Below are positions 1 through 8,500 of a stretch of 64,000 nt of DNA, piece after piece; position 1 is the first letter of the stretch; every line of letters begins with the position of its first letter. The translations under genes were made by a program, and so were the position numbers. This DNA is from DASTPP01 sp035762175 (GTDB lineage Bacteria > Myxococcota_A > Polyangia > Polyangiales > Polyangiaceae): positions 1 through 64,000 of the forward strand of contig DASTPP010000148.1 in the NCBI GenBank assembly GCA_035762175.1. The letters are read 5' to 3'. The notes beneath the pieces are model-generated. The model was not told the origin of the DNA and searched no databases. It was given only the letters and a program-made list of their open reading frames with translations.

Positions 1-125
1 CGAACTTCCAGGGGGTGCCGAGCGCGGTCTTCGCCGACCGCGACGGCTTCTCGGTCGCCAGCCAGCAGACGCTCGGGCCGGGGGCGACCGCGTCCTGGCA
101 CGGCACGTTCGTGGCCGAGGCCTGA
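1..125 (+). CDS. 3' end of an unidentified protein (partial)
   Basis: The reading frame enters from the window edge (first full codon at position 3) and stops with TGA at 123-125, giving about 40 residues ending in WHGTFVAEA. The stop directly abuts the ATG of the next gene, so the two are probably cotranscribed. The residues are Gly/Ala/Ser-rich with short beta-type stretches, as at the ends of phage virion proteins, but that is only an impression. The next genes include a lysis-like cassette, which fits a phage structural gene. No family can be named from this fragment. Confidence 0.5.
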   Translation, partial: NFQGVPSAVFADRDGFSVASQQTLGPGATASWHGTFVAEA

Positions 126-575
126 ATGCCCGTGGCCGAGCTGACGGGGGAGGAGGTGGTGCAGGCCTGCGCGGTCTGCGGCGCCCGGAGCCGGCACCCG
201 CTGGCGGCGTTGCGAGCGAGCCCCTTGGAGGGCGTGGAGCGCCGAGCGGGCGTCGTCGCGCTCGCGCCGTGCGCGCCCTGCGGCGCGGTCGAGTTCCTCC
301 TGCGCTCGCCCGAAGGCGAGCCCGAGCACCCCGCGCCGGGCAGCCGCGGGCACCTGCACCGGCTGCTCGTCGACCACCTGCACGCGCGCCTGCTCGCCGC
401 CGGCGGCGACGGCGGGGGGCCGGGCCACCCGCGGCCGGGGCCGAGCGACGAGGAACTTCGGCGTTGGTTTCCGGGCGGCCTTCGCCTGCCGCCGTCGAAG
501 GCAGAAGCGCTGCGGCCGACCGGGCCCGACGACCCGGCCTTGCGGGCCATCGCCGCGGGAAAGGGCCGTGGCTAG
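126..575 (+). CDS. Hypothetical protein with two CxxC motifs
   Basis: This 149-residue protein is not recognised. It has two Cys pairs, CAVC near residues 15-18 and CAPC near 49-52, which could hold one zinc ion as a zinc ribbon. The second half is rich in Gly, Pro and Arg and looks disordered. The ATG directly follows the upstream stop, so translation is probably coupled. It lies in the phage-like block ahead of the glycosyltransferase and lysis genes. A small phage zinc-ribbon protein is one possibility. The coding call rests on the open frame, the gene-to-gene junction and the paired cysteines. Confidence 0.5.
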   Translation: MPVAELTGEEVVQACAVCGARSRHPLAALRASPLEGVERRAGVVALAPCAPCGAVEFLLRSPEGEPEHPAPGSRGHLHRLLVDHLHARLLAAGGDGGGPGHPRPGPSDEELRRWFPGGLRLPPSKAEALRPTGPDDPALRAIAAGKGRG

Positions 576-701
576 CGCCGGCCCCGACCGACCCCCCTCG
601 CGCCTTCGGGCGCCCGAATGTCCCCGGCCGCACTGCGTCGCGCGCCGGCTCCCGAACCCGAACCCCGAGGCCCCGGAGGCCCCGCCCCCCCGAGCCTCCG
701 C

Positions 702-1835
702 ATGACCCCTGCCGACGAACGAACGTCCCGACCCTCCCGGGCGCCCGAGCGCGTTCCGCACGTCCTCCTGTTCTACCGAAACCGCTTCGCCGCCCCGGCG
801 AACGCCCTCGCCCCCGCCCCCCAGTGCCACATCGGCCTGGGGGTCAACGCCCTGCACACGACGCGCGTGCTGCGACGGCTCGGCGTGCCGACCTACCCGT
901 ACGGCGTTTGGACCGTCGGCGACCTCCGCGCGCGCCTGCGCGAGCACCCCGAGGCGACGCACGCGGTGCTCGAGGCGCCCTGGGTGCCGCTCGACGAGAC
1001 CGAGGCGCTGCTGGCCGCCTACCCGCACGTGCACTTCGTCGTCCGGTGCCACTCGCAGATCGGCTTTTTGCAGGTCGAGGCGGGCGCCATCACGCTCCTC
1101 CGAAGCCTGCTGCTCCTGCAGGAGAGCGTGCTGAATCTGTCGGTCGCGGGCAACAGCCCGCGCTTCACCCGCTTCGTCGAGCGCGCCTACGGTGGCCGCT
1201 GCGCCTACCTGCCGAACCTCTACGACGCCGAGCGGCCCGCTGCACCAGGCCGCCCGCCCCTGCGCGGCGAAGGACGGTCCCTGCGCATCGGCAGCTTCGG
1301 CGCGATGCGCCTCTTGAAGAACCACACGACATCGGCCGCTGCGGCCCTGCTCGCCGCGCGCGCGCTCGGTCGCGAGCTCGCCTTCTGGGTGTCGGTCGAC
1401 GGCAACGACGACGGCGGCATGAGCGTCGTGTACGCCCTGCGCGCGATGTTCGCGGGGCTGCCGTGGGCGACGCTCGTCGAGCAACCCTGGCAGGACTGGC
1501 CCGCCTTCCGCCGCACCGTTGGGCACATGGACCTGTGCCTGCAGCTGTCGCACACCGAGACCTTCAACCTCACGACGGCCGACGCGGTGGCCGAGGGCGT
1601 GCCGTGCGTCGTGAGCCCCGCCATCGAGTGGGCCCCCGACGCGTGGAAGGTCGACAGCGACCGGCCCGAGGACGCCGCGCGCGTGGCCCTCGGGCTCCTC
1701 GCCTCGGACGAGGCGCCGGCCGAGGGCAAGGGCGCGCTCGAGCGCTTCGTGCGGCGGGCGGGGCTTCACTGGCTCGCCTTCCTCGGCCGGCTCACCGACC
1801 CGGACGCGCTCGCCCTGCTCGGGGAGGACGACTGA
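702..1835 (+). CDS. Glycosyltransferase-like protein, probably phage-encoded
   Basis: Predicted product is 377 aa with a GT-B flavour: an N-terminal half with VLLFYRNRF and a strand/helix pattern, then IGSFGAMRLLKNH, the usual opening of the C-terminal nucleotide-sugar domain of GT4-like enzymes, and later SHTETFNLTTADAVAEGVP, matching the acceptor/donor loop where GT4 enzymes carry E-x7-E-like residues. It would transfer a sugar from a nucleotide donor; the acceptor is unknown. An upstream in-frame ATG at 618 adds a low-complexity Pro/Arg/Ala stretch, so I prefer 702. It is followed by a GTG-started lysin gene after one base. In this phage-like context it could modify host surface sugars or virion proteins, which is inference. 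Confidence 0.65.
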   Translation: MTPADERTSRPSRAPERVPHVLLFYRNRFAAPANALAPAPQCHIGLGVNALHTTRVLRRLGVPTYPYGVWTVGDLRARLREHPEATHAVLEAPWVPLDETEALLAAYPHVHFVVRCHSQIGFLQVEAGAITLLRSLLLLQESVLNLSVAGNSPRFTRFVERAYGGRCAYLPNLYDAERPAAPGRPPLRGEGRSLRIGSFGAMRLLKNHTTSAAAALLAARALGRELAFWVSVDGNDDGGMSVVYALRAMFAGLPWATLVEQPWQDWPAFRRTVGHMDLCLQLSHTETFNLTTADAVAEGVPCVVSPAIEWAPDAWKVDSDRPEDAARVALGLLASDEAPAEGKGALERFVRRAGLHWLAFLGRLTDPDALALLGEDD

Positions 1836-1836
1836 C

Positions 1837-2307
1837 GTGGCGGCCTGGGTCCTGTCGCTTCTGTTCGTGCTGCAGCCAGACGCGCCCTGGCGGGCGAGCT
1901 ACGAGGAGACCGCGCGCGCCATCGCCGAGGCGGCCGAGCGCTCGGAGCCGCTCTTCCCGGGGCCCGACGGCCGCACCCGCACCGCGGCGCTGCTCGTGGC
2001 GGTCGCCTACCACGAGAGCCGCTTCGACCCGAAGGCCGTGGGCGACGGGGGGCGGTCGTTCGGGCTCTTCCAACTGCAGCGCGGGGGCGCCTCGAACTTC
2101 ACCCCCGAGGTCGCCGCGCGGCGGTCGCTCGCCTTGCTCCGGTCCTCGAGGAACACGTGCCGCGACCGCCCCGAAGACGAGCGACTTGCCGCCTACGCCT
2201 CGGGCCGCTGCGACCGCGGCCTCGAGGCCTCGCGCACCCGCATGCGGCTCGGCAGGGCGCTTATCGCCGGTCACCCGCCGCCTGAGCCCGCCCGGGGCGC
2301 GCCGTGA
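1837..2307 (+). CDS. Lytic transglycosylase / endolysin-like protein
   Basis: A 156-aa protein starting with GTG, with a short hydrophobic N terminus (residues 2-13) that may act as a signal or signal-anchor. The motif VAYHESRFDPKAVGD followed by SFGLFQLQ is the hallmark of the soluble lytic transglycosylase fold: the Glu of HESRF is the expected catalytic acid and the GLFQ loop lines the glycan cleft. It would cleave peptidoglycan. It sits one base after the glycosyltransferase stop and its own TGA overlaps the GTG of the holin-like gene (GTGA), so the genes are translationally coupled. The order lysin, holin-like, small membrane protein looks like a phage lysis cassette. Confidence 0.75.
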   Translation: MAAWVLSLLFVLQPDAPWRASYEETARAIAEAAERSEPLFPGPDGRTRTAALLVAVAYHESRFDPKAVGDGGRSFGLFQLQRGGASNFTPEVAARRSLALLRSSRNTCRDRPEDERLAAYASGRCDRGLEASRTRMRLGRALIAGHPPPEPARGAP

Positions 2308-2642
2308 GCGACCTCGAGCGCGTCGCCGTCGTCATCGCCCTGGTCGGCGCCTTCCGCGCCCGGAACGCCGCGGGGCACCTGTACGCGCCCTTCCTCGAGG
2401 GCAACGCGGTGACGCTCCTGGCGGCCTTGGTCGGGGCGGCGCTCTGCGCCATCGGCAGCCCGTCGCCGCCCTGGCACGCGCTCGCGCGTGGCGTGGTGCT
2501 GGGGACGGTGGCCGCGGGGGTGATGACGGCGCTCAAGTACGCCGGCGACCACGTCGGCACCGCGCTCGGTCGCGCCCTCGCTGCCGCCCGCCCGAGCCGA
2601 GAGCATACCGCCGGGAACGACGGCAAGGCGATCGCGCCGTGA
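2304..2642 (+). CDS. Holin-like small membrane protein
   Basis: This 112-aa protein starts with GTG inside the GTGA overlap with the lysin gene. It has one clear hydrophobic segment around residues 38-51 (VTLLAALVGAALCAI), a second around 62-78 ending in VMTALKYAGD, and a charged C-terminal tail. Two short membrane segments, small size and direct coupling to a lysin gene are what holins look like, but no holin family signature is recognised. The proposed role is to open the inner membrane so that the lysin reaches the wall. A simple phage membrane protein is the alternative. Confidence 0.5.
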   Translation: MSDLERVAVVIALVGAFRARNAAGHLYAPFLEGNAVTLLAALVGAALCAIGSPSPPWHALARGVVLGTVAAGVMTALKYAGDHVGTALGRALAAARPSREHTAGNDGKAIAP

Positions 2643-2806
2643 GCTACATGCGCCCGCCGAGGCGCCGCTCCGTGCGTCGTTCGCCGATCCACCGCATCGC
2701 GCTCGGCTGCGCCGTCGCCCTCGCCTGGGCGTTGATGCCTTTTTACCACGGGCTCGCGTGGCTCTCGGCACGCTTGCGCCGGCGGCGCGAGCGGGGGCGT
2801 CGGTAG
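2639..2806 (+). CDS. Tiny basic single-span membrane protein of the lysis cassette
   Basis: A 55-aa protein starts with GTG at 2639, overlapping the stop of the holin-like gene (GTGA again). It has a basic N terminus, one hydrophobic segment at about residues 20-36 (HRIALGCAVALAWALMPF), and an Arg-rich C terminus that ends RRRRERGRR. The repeated GTGA coupling across three genes argues that it is real. In a lysis cassette it could be a spanin-like or anti-holin protein; there is no lipobox or long periplasmic domain, so a normal spanin is unlikely. Confidence 0.45.
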   Translation: MSYMRPPRRRSVRRSPIHRIALGCAVALAWALMPFYHGLAWLSARLRRRRERGRR

Positions 2807-2936
2807 GGCCACGTATCCCGTCGCCCGGGGCGTTTCGCCTCGCGGGCGGGGCCCGCCGGGGGCACGGGCGAAGATACCGCGGTGTGCCAGAGCCGACACC
2901 GCGGCGACGCGCGAGGCGAGCAGACTCGCGCTCGGC

Positions 2937-3272
2937 ATGCGACGAACGCCGAACCTCCGACGGTACGAGCCGCTGCACACCGCCTACCTGCTCATGCTGC
3001 GCCACCACGACGGCCGGCGCCCGGACGACACCCACTCCCTCGGGCAACGAGGGGTCGGTGCCGAGGACGCGCCCATCGCCCCCTCGCTGCGCGCGCTCTT
3101 GAGCGCCCGCGGCCTCGCGCCCGAGGCGTGCCGACTGACCGTCCGGGGCACCGACCCCGAGGGTCTGGTCGTGGTCGACGTCGGGAGCGAGGGCCGCTCG
3201 CTGTCGCTGCGCTTGCGCCTCGGCGGCTACGAAGTCGTGCGCGGGTTCGAGGCGAGCTCTCCGACGCCGTAG
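2937..3272 (+). CDS. Hypothetical protein
   Basis: This 111-aa frame begins with ATG but without a clear Shine-Dalgarno sequence. The second half has alternating hydrophobic residues (CRLTVRG, GLVVVDVGSEG, SLSLRLRLGGYEVV) that predict a small beta-sheet domain, more protein-like than the competing frames. It lies 130 bp past the lysis cassette and ends about 220 bp before the convergent antirepressor gene. Function unknown; the start is uncertain. Confidence 0.4.
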   Translation: MRRTPNLRRYEPLHTAYLLMLRHHDGRRPDDTHSLGQRGVGAEDAPIAPSLRALLSARGLAPEACRLTVRGTDPEGLVVVDVGSEGRSLSLRLRLGGYEVVRGFEASSPTP

Positions 3273-3489
3273 TCGCCGCGACGTCTGTTCCTTGGCCCTT
3301 CGCCGGCCTCGGTCGCGTCGGCGTGGAACGCGCCGCCCGGGCGAGATCCGTGGAGGGCGGGGCGAAGAGGTGCGGGATGGCGGGGGGCGCGTAGGCGCGC
3401 CCGCATGGGGGCCGTCGAAGCAAGCCGAGCGCCCGGGGCGCGGGCGCGCGCCCGCGCTTACGAACCGGCGCGGCCCGACGTCGGAACGG

Positions 3490-4422
3490 TCAACGCCGGC
3501 GTTCGTCGCCGAAGCCGAGTTGCAGCGGGACGCCCTCATAGTGATAGCGAACGCGGTTCCAGAACTCACGCATCGTCCGGCATTGCAGGGCGAGCATCTC
3601 GACCTTGCCGAGCTCGCGATCGAGGGCCTCGTAGGCGGGCGAGCGCAGCGCGTGGTAGCGCTTGGTGCGCGCCACGCCCCGGCCCGTGCGCTGGCGTACT
3701 TCGGCGTACGTCTCCTTGCCGAGCAGGATTTCGTAGAGCTTGCCCACGTCGCGCAGCAGGTAGAGGGGGAACGGGTAGAGCCCCTCGTCGAGCTCGCGAC
3801 CTCGGAGCAGGGCGAGCGCGCCGGCGAGCTTCTTGACCCACAGCGAGCGGTGCCGGATGGGGTCGTCGGCGAGCACGATTTCAAGCGTCTCGAGGAGGCG
3901 CGAGGCCTGCGGCCGCGTCGCCCGCGGGTTGATCGCGCCGCCCTCGTACCAGTAATCGCGCAAGGCCCGCCCGGACTCGGCCTTGTACCGGTTCAGCTTG
4001 TCGACCAAGTCGGCCGGCATGCCGGTCGGCTGCAAGGTGAAGAGCCAGCCCGGGACGGAGTCAGCATGCAGATAGGTCTTGGTCTTTCGGCCGCGGCCGG
4101 GGCTCGGTTGGGTGATTTTCAGCAGCTTCGCCCAGGGCTCGGTTTTTAGGGCCTTGAGCTGGTTGCTGAAGTCCTTGTGGAACACGGCGCAGAGCGCGCC
4201 GACCTCGAGCCAGAGCCCGCTCTCGTTGCGGATGGTGGGGTAGCTGTCGCCGTCGAAGCAGAACACCCCGAGCTCGGCCCTCGTTTCGGGTGGCGGCGGC
4301 GCAAGCACCGCCGGCTCGCGGCTCGCCTCTCGGGTCGGCATCGAGAGCGATCGCTTCGAATCGTGCGTGGGTTGGGGAGGGGCGGCGCGTGCGGGCGCCC
4401 GGTGGTTGGGGTGAGTGCGCAT
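3490..4422 (-). CDS. Phage antirepressor-like protein (P22_AR_N type)
   Basis: The chosen start gives 310 aa. Residues about 50-150 match the P22 antirepressor N-terminal family: FCFDGDSYPTIRNESGLWLE, then LCAVFHKDFSNQLKALK, a YLHADSVPGWLFTL stretch and ADLVDKLNRYK. Members act in phage lysis/lysogeny switches, usually by protein contact with a repressor. The C-terminal 150 residues are helical and unassigned. The ATG at 4422 is preceded by an AGGGGAGA Shine-Dalgarno sequence; an upstream in-frame start at 4608 has none and adds a non-conserved extension. A perfect palindrome lies about 245 bp upstream, a candidate operator. Confidence 0.75.
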   Translation of the reverse strand: MRTHPNHRAPARAAPPQPTHDSKRSLSMPTREASREPAVLAPPPPETRAELGVFCFDGDSYPTIRNESGLWLEVGALCAVFHKDFSNQLKALKTEPWAKLLKITQPSPGRGRKTKTYLHADSVPGWLFTLQPTGMPADLVDKLNRYKAESGRALRDYWYEGGAINPRATRPQASRLLETLEIVLADDPIRHRSLWVKKLAGALALLRGRELDEGLYPFPLYLLRDVGKLYEILLGKETYAEVRQRTGRGVARTKRYHALRSPAYEALDRELGKVEMLALQCRTMREFWNRVRYHYEGVPLQLGFGDERRR

Positions 4423-4667
4423 GGTCTCCCCTGAGCAAGGCCAGGTGACCGCCCGATTGGGGACACGTGCCCCGAGCGATTTTCGACCTTCCCCGAGGGG
4501 CGGCCCCTGGATGTTGGGGCGCACGATGTCTGCGGTCGTGGGGGCCATGCCCTCCACGTCTCGCCCAGGATGTCGCGCTCGAACCGTACGCAAACCCCTT
4601 GAAAACAAGGCGGCCGTGGCCGCCCGTGCCGAGGCGCAGGCCGTTTTGAGCCTTTTTCTCGGGCCGC

Positions 4668-4696
4668 GAATTACTGGTAAATTTTACCAGTAATTC
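4668..4696. promoter_or_regulatory. Perfect 29-bp palindrome, candidate operator
   Basis: Two 14-bp arms, GAATTACTGGTAAA and its exact reverse complement, flank a single T. It is AT-rich inside GC-rich flanks, so it is very unlikely by chance. It lies upstream of the minus-strand antirepressor gene, within a 408-bp gene-free stretch. The shape fits a dimeric repressor site of a phage switch. A stem-loop is possible but a one-base loop is poor for that. Confidence 0.65.
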
Positions 4697-4776
4697 CCGA
4701 GGCTGTTTTTCCGGGATCTCGGCCGACCGCCGGGCGCCTTGACGGGCGAGAGGGCTCGCCGCGCCGCAGGCGCGCG

Positions 4777-4796
4777 GGGGGCGGCTGGCCGCCCCC
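4777..4796. terminator. GC-rich hairpin, possible terminator
   Basis: Arms GGGGGCGGC and GCCGCCCCC are separated by TG; with four loop bases the stem is still 8 bp of nearly pure G:C. There is no T-tract on either strand. It lies 35 bp past the end of the small minus-strand frame ending at 4831. Confidence 0.3.
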
Positions 4797-4830
4797 TGGC
4801 CGACCAAGGAGGCGCGAGGAGGGCCGGGGC

Positions 4831-5010
4831 TCAGGGGCCCGAAGCGTTCCCGCCGCTCAAACTGGCCCCCGCCATCGAGGCACGAAGCCGCTCGAGCGCG
4901 TCACCGAGTGCCTCGAAGATGGCCTCGCTCGTCCGGTGCAGCGGCACGCCGTCGAGCCGGCGCGCCGGAACACCTCGCCGGATCACGGCGTGCGGTAGCT
5001 TGCGCGACAT
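4831..5010 (-). CDS. Small hypothetical protein (uncertain)
   Basis: The frame gives 59 aa from ATG at 5010, with an amphipathic helix near the middle (SEAIFEALGDALERLRASM). The same frame stays open to 5241, but its upstream part overlaps a decayed transposon gene in another frame and reads as low-complexity residues. No clear ribosome binding site. It may be a remnant of the adjacent decayed element. Confidence 0.25.
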   Translation of the reverse strand: MSRKLPHAVIRRGVPARRLDGVPLHRTSEAIFEALGDALERLRASMAGASLSGGNASGP

Positions 5011-5164
5011 GCTACCGTGCGGAGCACGGCGTGCCGACGACGAAGGTTCGGGCGCTCTGGCGGGCGGAAGGAACACGAGGGTTACGGGCGATTGGTCGGC
5101 GTGCCCGACTCGTGCGGTCGCGGGATCGGTTCGCCGCGGTGAGGGCATCGCAACGCCTACTTCG

Positions 5165-5489
5165 TCAGAACGGGCAGCGGTGAGTATGTCTGTCGGCCGG
5201 CATGACGGCGACGCCGCCGTCGGCCAGGGGTAGGGGTGCACGCGCCAGCTTGGCCGCGACGACGGCGAGTCGAAAGCCAGGGGATGCGGCCCGGCGCACG
5301 GGCGCCCGAGCGTGGCGGGCGTGAGGCCGAGCGCGTCGGCGACCTCTGCGCGCGTCCGCCCCGCGGCAACGGCACCTCGGCATAGACGGCGAGGGGTTCG
5401 CGCAAGGCCCTGGGATAGCCGTGCCCAGCACCAGGTTAGTCGGCGGTGTGCAGGGCATGGCGCAGTTGGGTGGCCTCGAGATCGAACAT
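5165..5489 (-). pseudogene. Decayed IS66-type accessory (OrfA-like HTH) gene
   Basis: The gene starts with ATG at 5489 behind a perfect AGGAGG, reads MFDLEATQLRHALHTAD, then hits TAA at 5438-5436. The same frame goes on as GHGYPRALREPLAVYAEV. A shift then gives RTRAEVADALGLTPATLGR, a clear helix-turn-helix, and a second shift gives RRAASPGFRLAVVAAKLAR before TGA at 5167. The pieces join into one protein resembling the small DNA-binding protein that accompanies IS66-family transposases. One nonsense and two frameshift lesions mean it is dead. It directly follows the 3' end of the giant AT-richer gene and may mark how that segment arrived. Confidence 0.65.
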
Positions 5490-5581
5490 GGGCGAACCTC
5501 CTGCGCGCTCGCGTGTGCGCGCAGGGCAGGCTCTCTGGAGGCGACTACCCCGTAAGGATAGGTCAGGGCGAGAAAAGACAC

Positions 5582-8500
5582 TTAGTTTCGCGATCTGAGC
5601 TTTGTCAACGTGGGCCAAAGCGCCGCCGCTCGGGATGGTGGCAGCCTTACGCACAGTTGCCAAAGCGCCTCTTTAAAAGTCGCGCTCTTCTGTGCTGCCA
5701 ATACATTAGAAATACAAGAAAGAAGTTCTGCGAAGGCCGTTCTTGCTGCTGGTGGGGAGCCAGCAGACAGTGCAAGATCAGCACTAAGATTTAGCAGAAG
5801 GTTGATTTCGTGTTCATCGCTCGGCGCAACAGTTCCCGCGTCAAGCTTATTTCTGAGGAGCGGAGATTGGTCCATCACCCCGGCGCACACCGCTGGCCAA
5901 TTTTGGTGCAAGAATTTTCGAATTTTTTCAGAGCGAAGCCTCAAGCATTGGGCGCATGCAACGCGAGCCGCAATGAGGCCAACATCGGGGTTGGTTTTGA
6001 ACATGGCTACAAAATCAATGTTAAGTACAATTTCTTCCAACTGCTGGCGCAGAGAATCATAAATCGGAAGATCTTTTACAACTAGCCACATCGTCGCCCA
6101 GGCGTCCTTATTCGTTACCTGAGCCCGAATTTGCTGTAGGGACTCGGCGGCAAGCTTTTCCAGAATCGCATGAGAAAACAGCTGCGACTCTTCGTCGCTG
6201 ACCAGCGTCGAAAAATTGATCGAGCGTTCCTTGCCCAAAAACGTACCCATTGCGTTGGTGGCCAGCGTTGCGTCGAACAGTAGATCTTCTGCGGAGATAG
6301 CTGACGAGCCGTCGCTACGTCGCTCGAGGAACAAACTTCGCCCTCGCTCTACCACAGAAGCTGGCACAGGTGTAGCAGCTGAACCCAAGGCATAAAGCAC
6401 CATGTCCAGAATAGACGATGGCCACGTGACTCTATAAGGGTGAGCGATGTCGGTGGTGTTGACTCGCGTTTCGTTGTCAAAAACAGGATCGGTCATTCTG
6501 GCCGAGGCTCGCTCAAAGAAAGTCGCCATGTGTTCATATGACGGGGATGCATCCTTCAGCAAGGAGTACACATGTCCAGCATGAGACCAAGCAATCGATA
6601 GACGCGTGTCGCTGGCCCACATGTCAATGTCGTCCCATCGTCGACTGTCTGCGAGACACCAACCGAGCACAGCGACAAAGGCACGAAATGCGTCAGACAT
6701 CTTTTTGTCCAGCAATGCAAGTGCCAAGCAGACGGCCAGTTTTTGATAGCATTTCCTCTCGCTGCAAAATCTCCACAGCATCCTGATCAAGTGCGCCGTC
6801 GACACAAAGGATCTAGGCCTACCAGAAAGGCGACGCAGCAGCTCATAGCGCTCGCCAGAACCCATGGCGTCCAGCTCTCTAATTAGAGCGTCAGGCAATG
6901 GCACCGGAATGTGCCATAGTCTACAAATTGCATCTTCAATGCCATTGTCACGAATTAGCTGACTCGCGGCTTCATCCAGCCTTCTGGCCAAGTCGTCAGG
7001 CGAGGCAAAATCCAAGCGATGGTACATAAGTAGAGCTCTGGAGCTTGTGGGACTAAGATCAGATGTAGCAATTGTGCCAACTGTGCGAAGCTGACGTGCG
7101 AGCGTTTCGTATCGCAGCGGCATGCTCTGCTCTCTGAATCGATTGAGCGCATCGAACATGGCCGACGGGCCACTTGCATCCAAAATGCTCTCAATCGCCT
7201 TGCGAGCAGCATCTCGGGGCATGTCGAACCATTCGGGATGGCGCTCGAAGACTGAAGCGCGAGCTTCTCTGTCTCCCGTAAGCGCGCCAATCGCCGAGTC
7301 AGTAACCGTGGCCCGTTTGTCCGATGACCATACCACGGCAATCACATCCTCAGTGCCAACGCGTTCTGCTTGTAGAGCCACACGATGGCCGTCTAGAGAC
7401 GTGATGCTTACCTTTTGTCCATGCAATGCTCGCACAGCGGCCGACCAGAACTTGGTTCGTTCAAAATGAGCCTCTCCAACGACAATGGCCGGAATCAGTT
7501 TTCTACCAACAGCGGCAAGATAATCAACATCCCGGTTTATTTCATTGATAACTTGTTCTGGCATGTCGCTCAGAATGCTATCAATGCGACGGACCGTTTC
7601 CATCCGTTGCTGGGTCGTTTGCCGCGAACGAACCGCGCGAGCCGTAATGCGCTTTATTGCTTCTGCTGCTCGTGCTGCCAGCATAGGAGACAATGCGATC
7701 TTAGGTTCCCATAGTCGCGACCAGATCCAACGCAAGTAGTTGGCTCTGACGTTGTCGAAGCTCGGACTAGAGATTGCAGTGGCAAGCAACAGCGAGCAAG
7801 CAGTGTCGACAGCGATAGACAGGTCATGGTTAGCCCCACGTTCATTGCCTGGCTCTGTCATTACTTCGATGACGAAGGTGTCGACGTGCATAGCGCTAAG
7901 AAGCCATTCAGCTCGTGCAACAACGGATGAGCGGTGGCCATTGGCATCACTCCATATTTGCACCATTGCTTCTGCGACGGCACCCAATGATGCCTGCAAA
8001 ATTGACCGCTCGCCAAGATCCTCTGGGTCATCCGGCTTCTGGAGCCAAATGCTTTGCTCCAGCATAGTGGCCCATGATCTGCGCAACACCTTTAGTGAAT
8101 GAGTCTCTCGCAAGACATGGCCTTCGATAGGTGCTTTCATCAACTCCGCAACAAGTTCTTGCGCGGTCAGCGGGAGAAAATTGAACCGCTGCTCCCGCAG
8201 TTGCTGTACAGCTTTGGATCGCGCCGCTGCTGTAATAGCTCCTTCGGCCACAAGAATATCCAAAACGTCTACGGTTCCCAATGTTTGCTTGCCAGATATA
8301 AACATGTGGGCAGACAGAAAGCGATCGTCCACCCACCATGCAACCCGTGACGTAGGCTCGGTTTTCAGCAGCTCCATCATACAGCGCGCTGGTGCATTCC
8401 ACTCCGCTAGGGAAGACTCTTCGTCGTCTCCATCTTGTGCAACAGGTACGTGCACATATGTTCCAGCCTCTATTCCCGAGCGAATTCTGTCGACTATCGA

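Noticed and set aside
269..2806. An 845-codon open frame over the phage-like genes
   Set aside because: It is Arg/Pro/Ala low-complexity and overlaps the glycosyltransferase, lysin and holin-like genes in another frame; only its last 55 codons (2639-2806) look like a real small protein.
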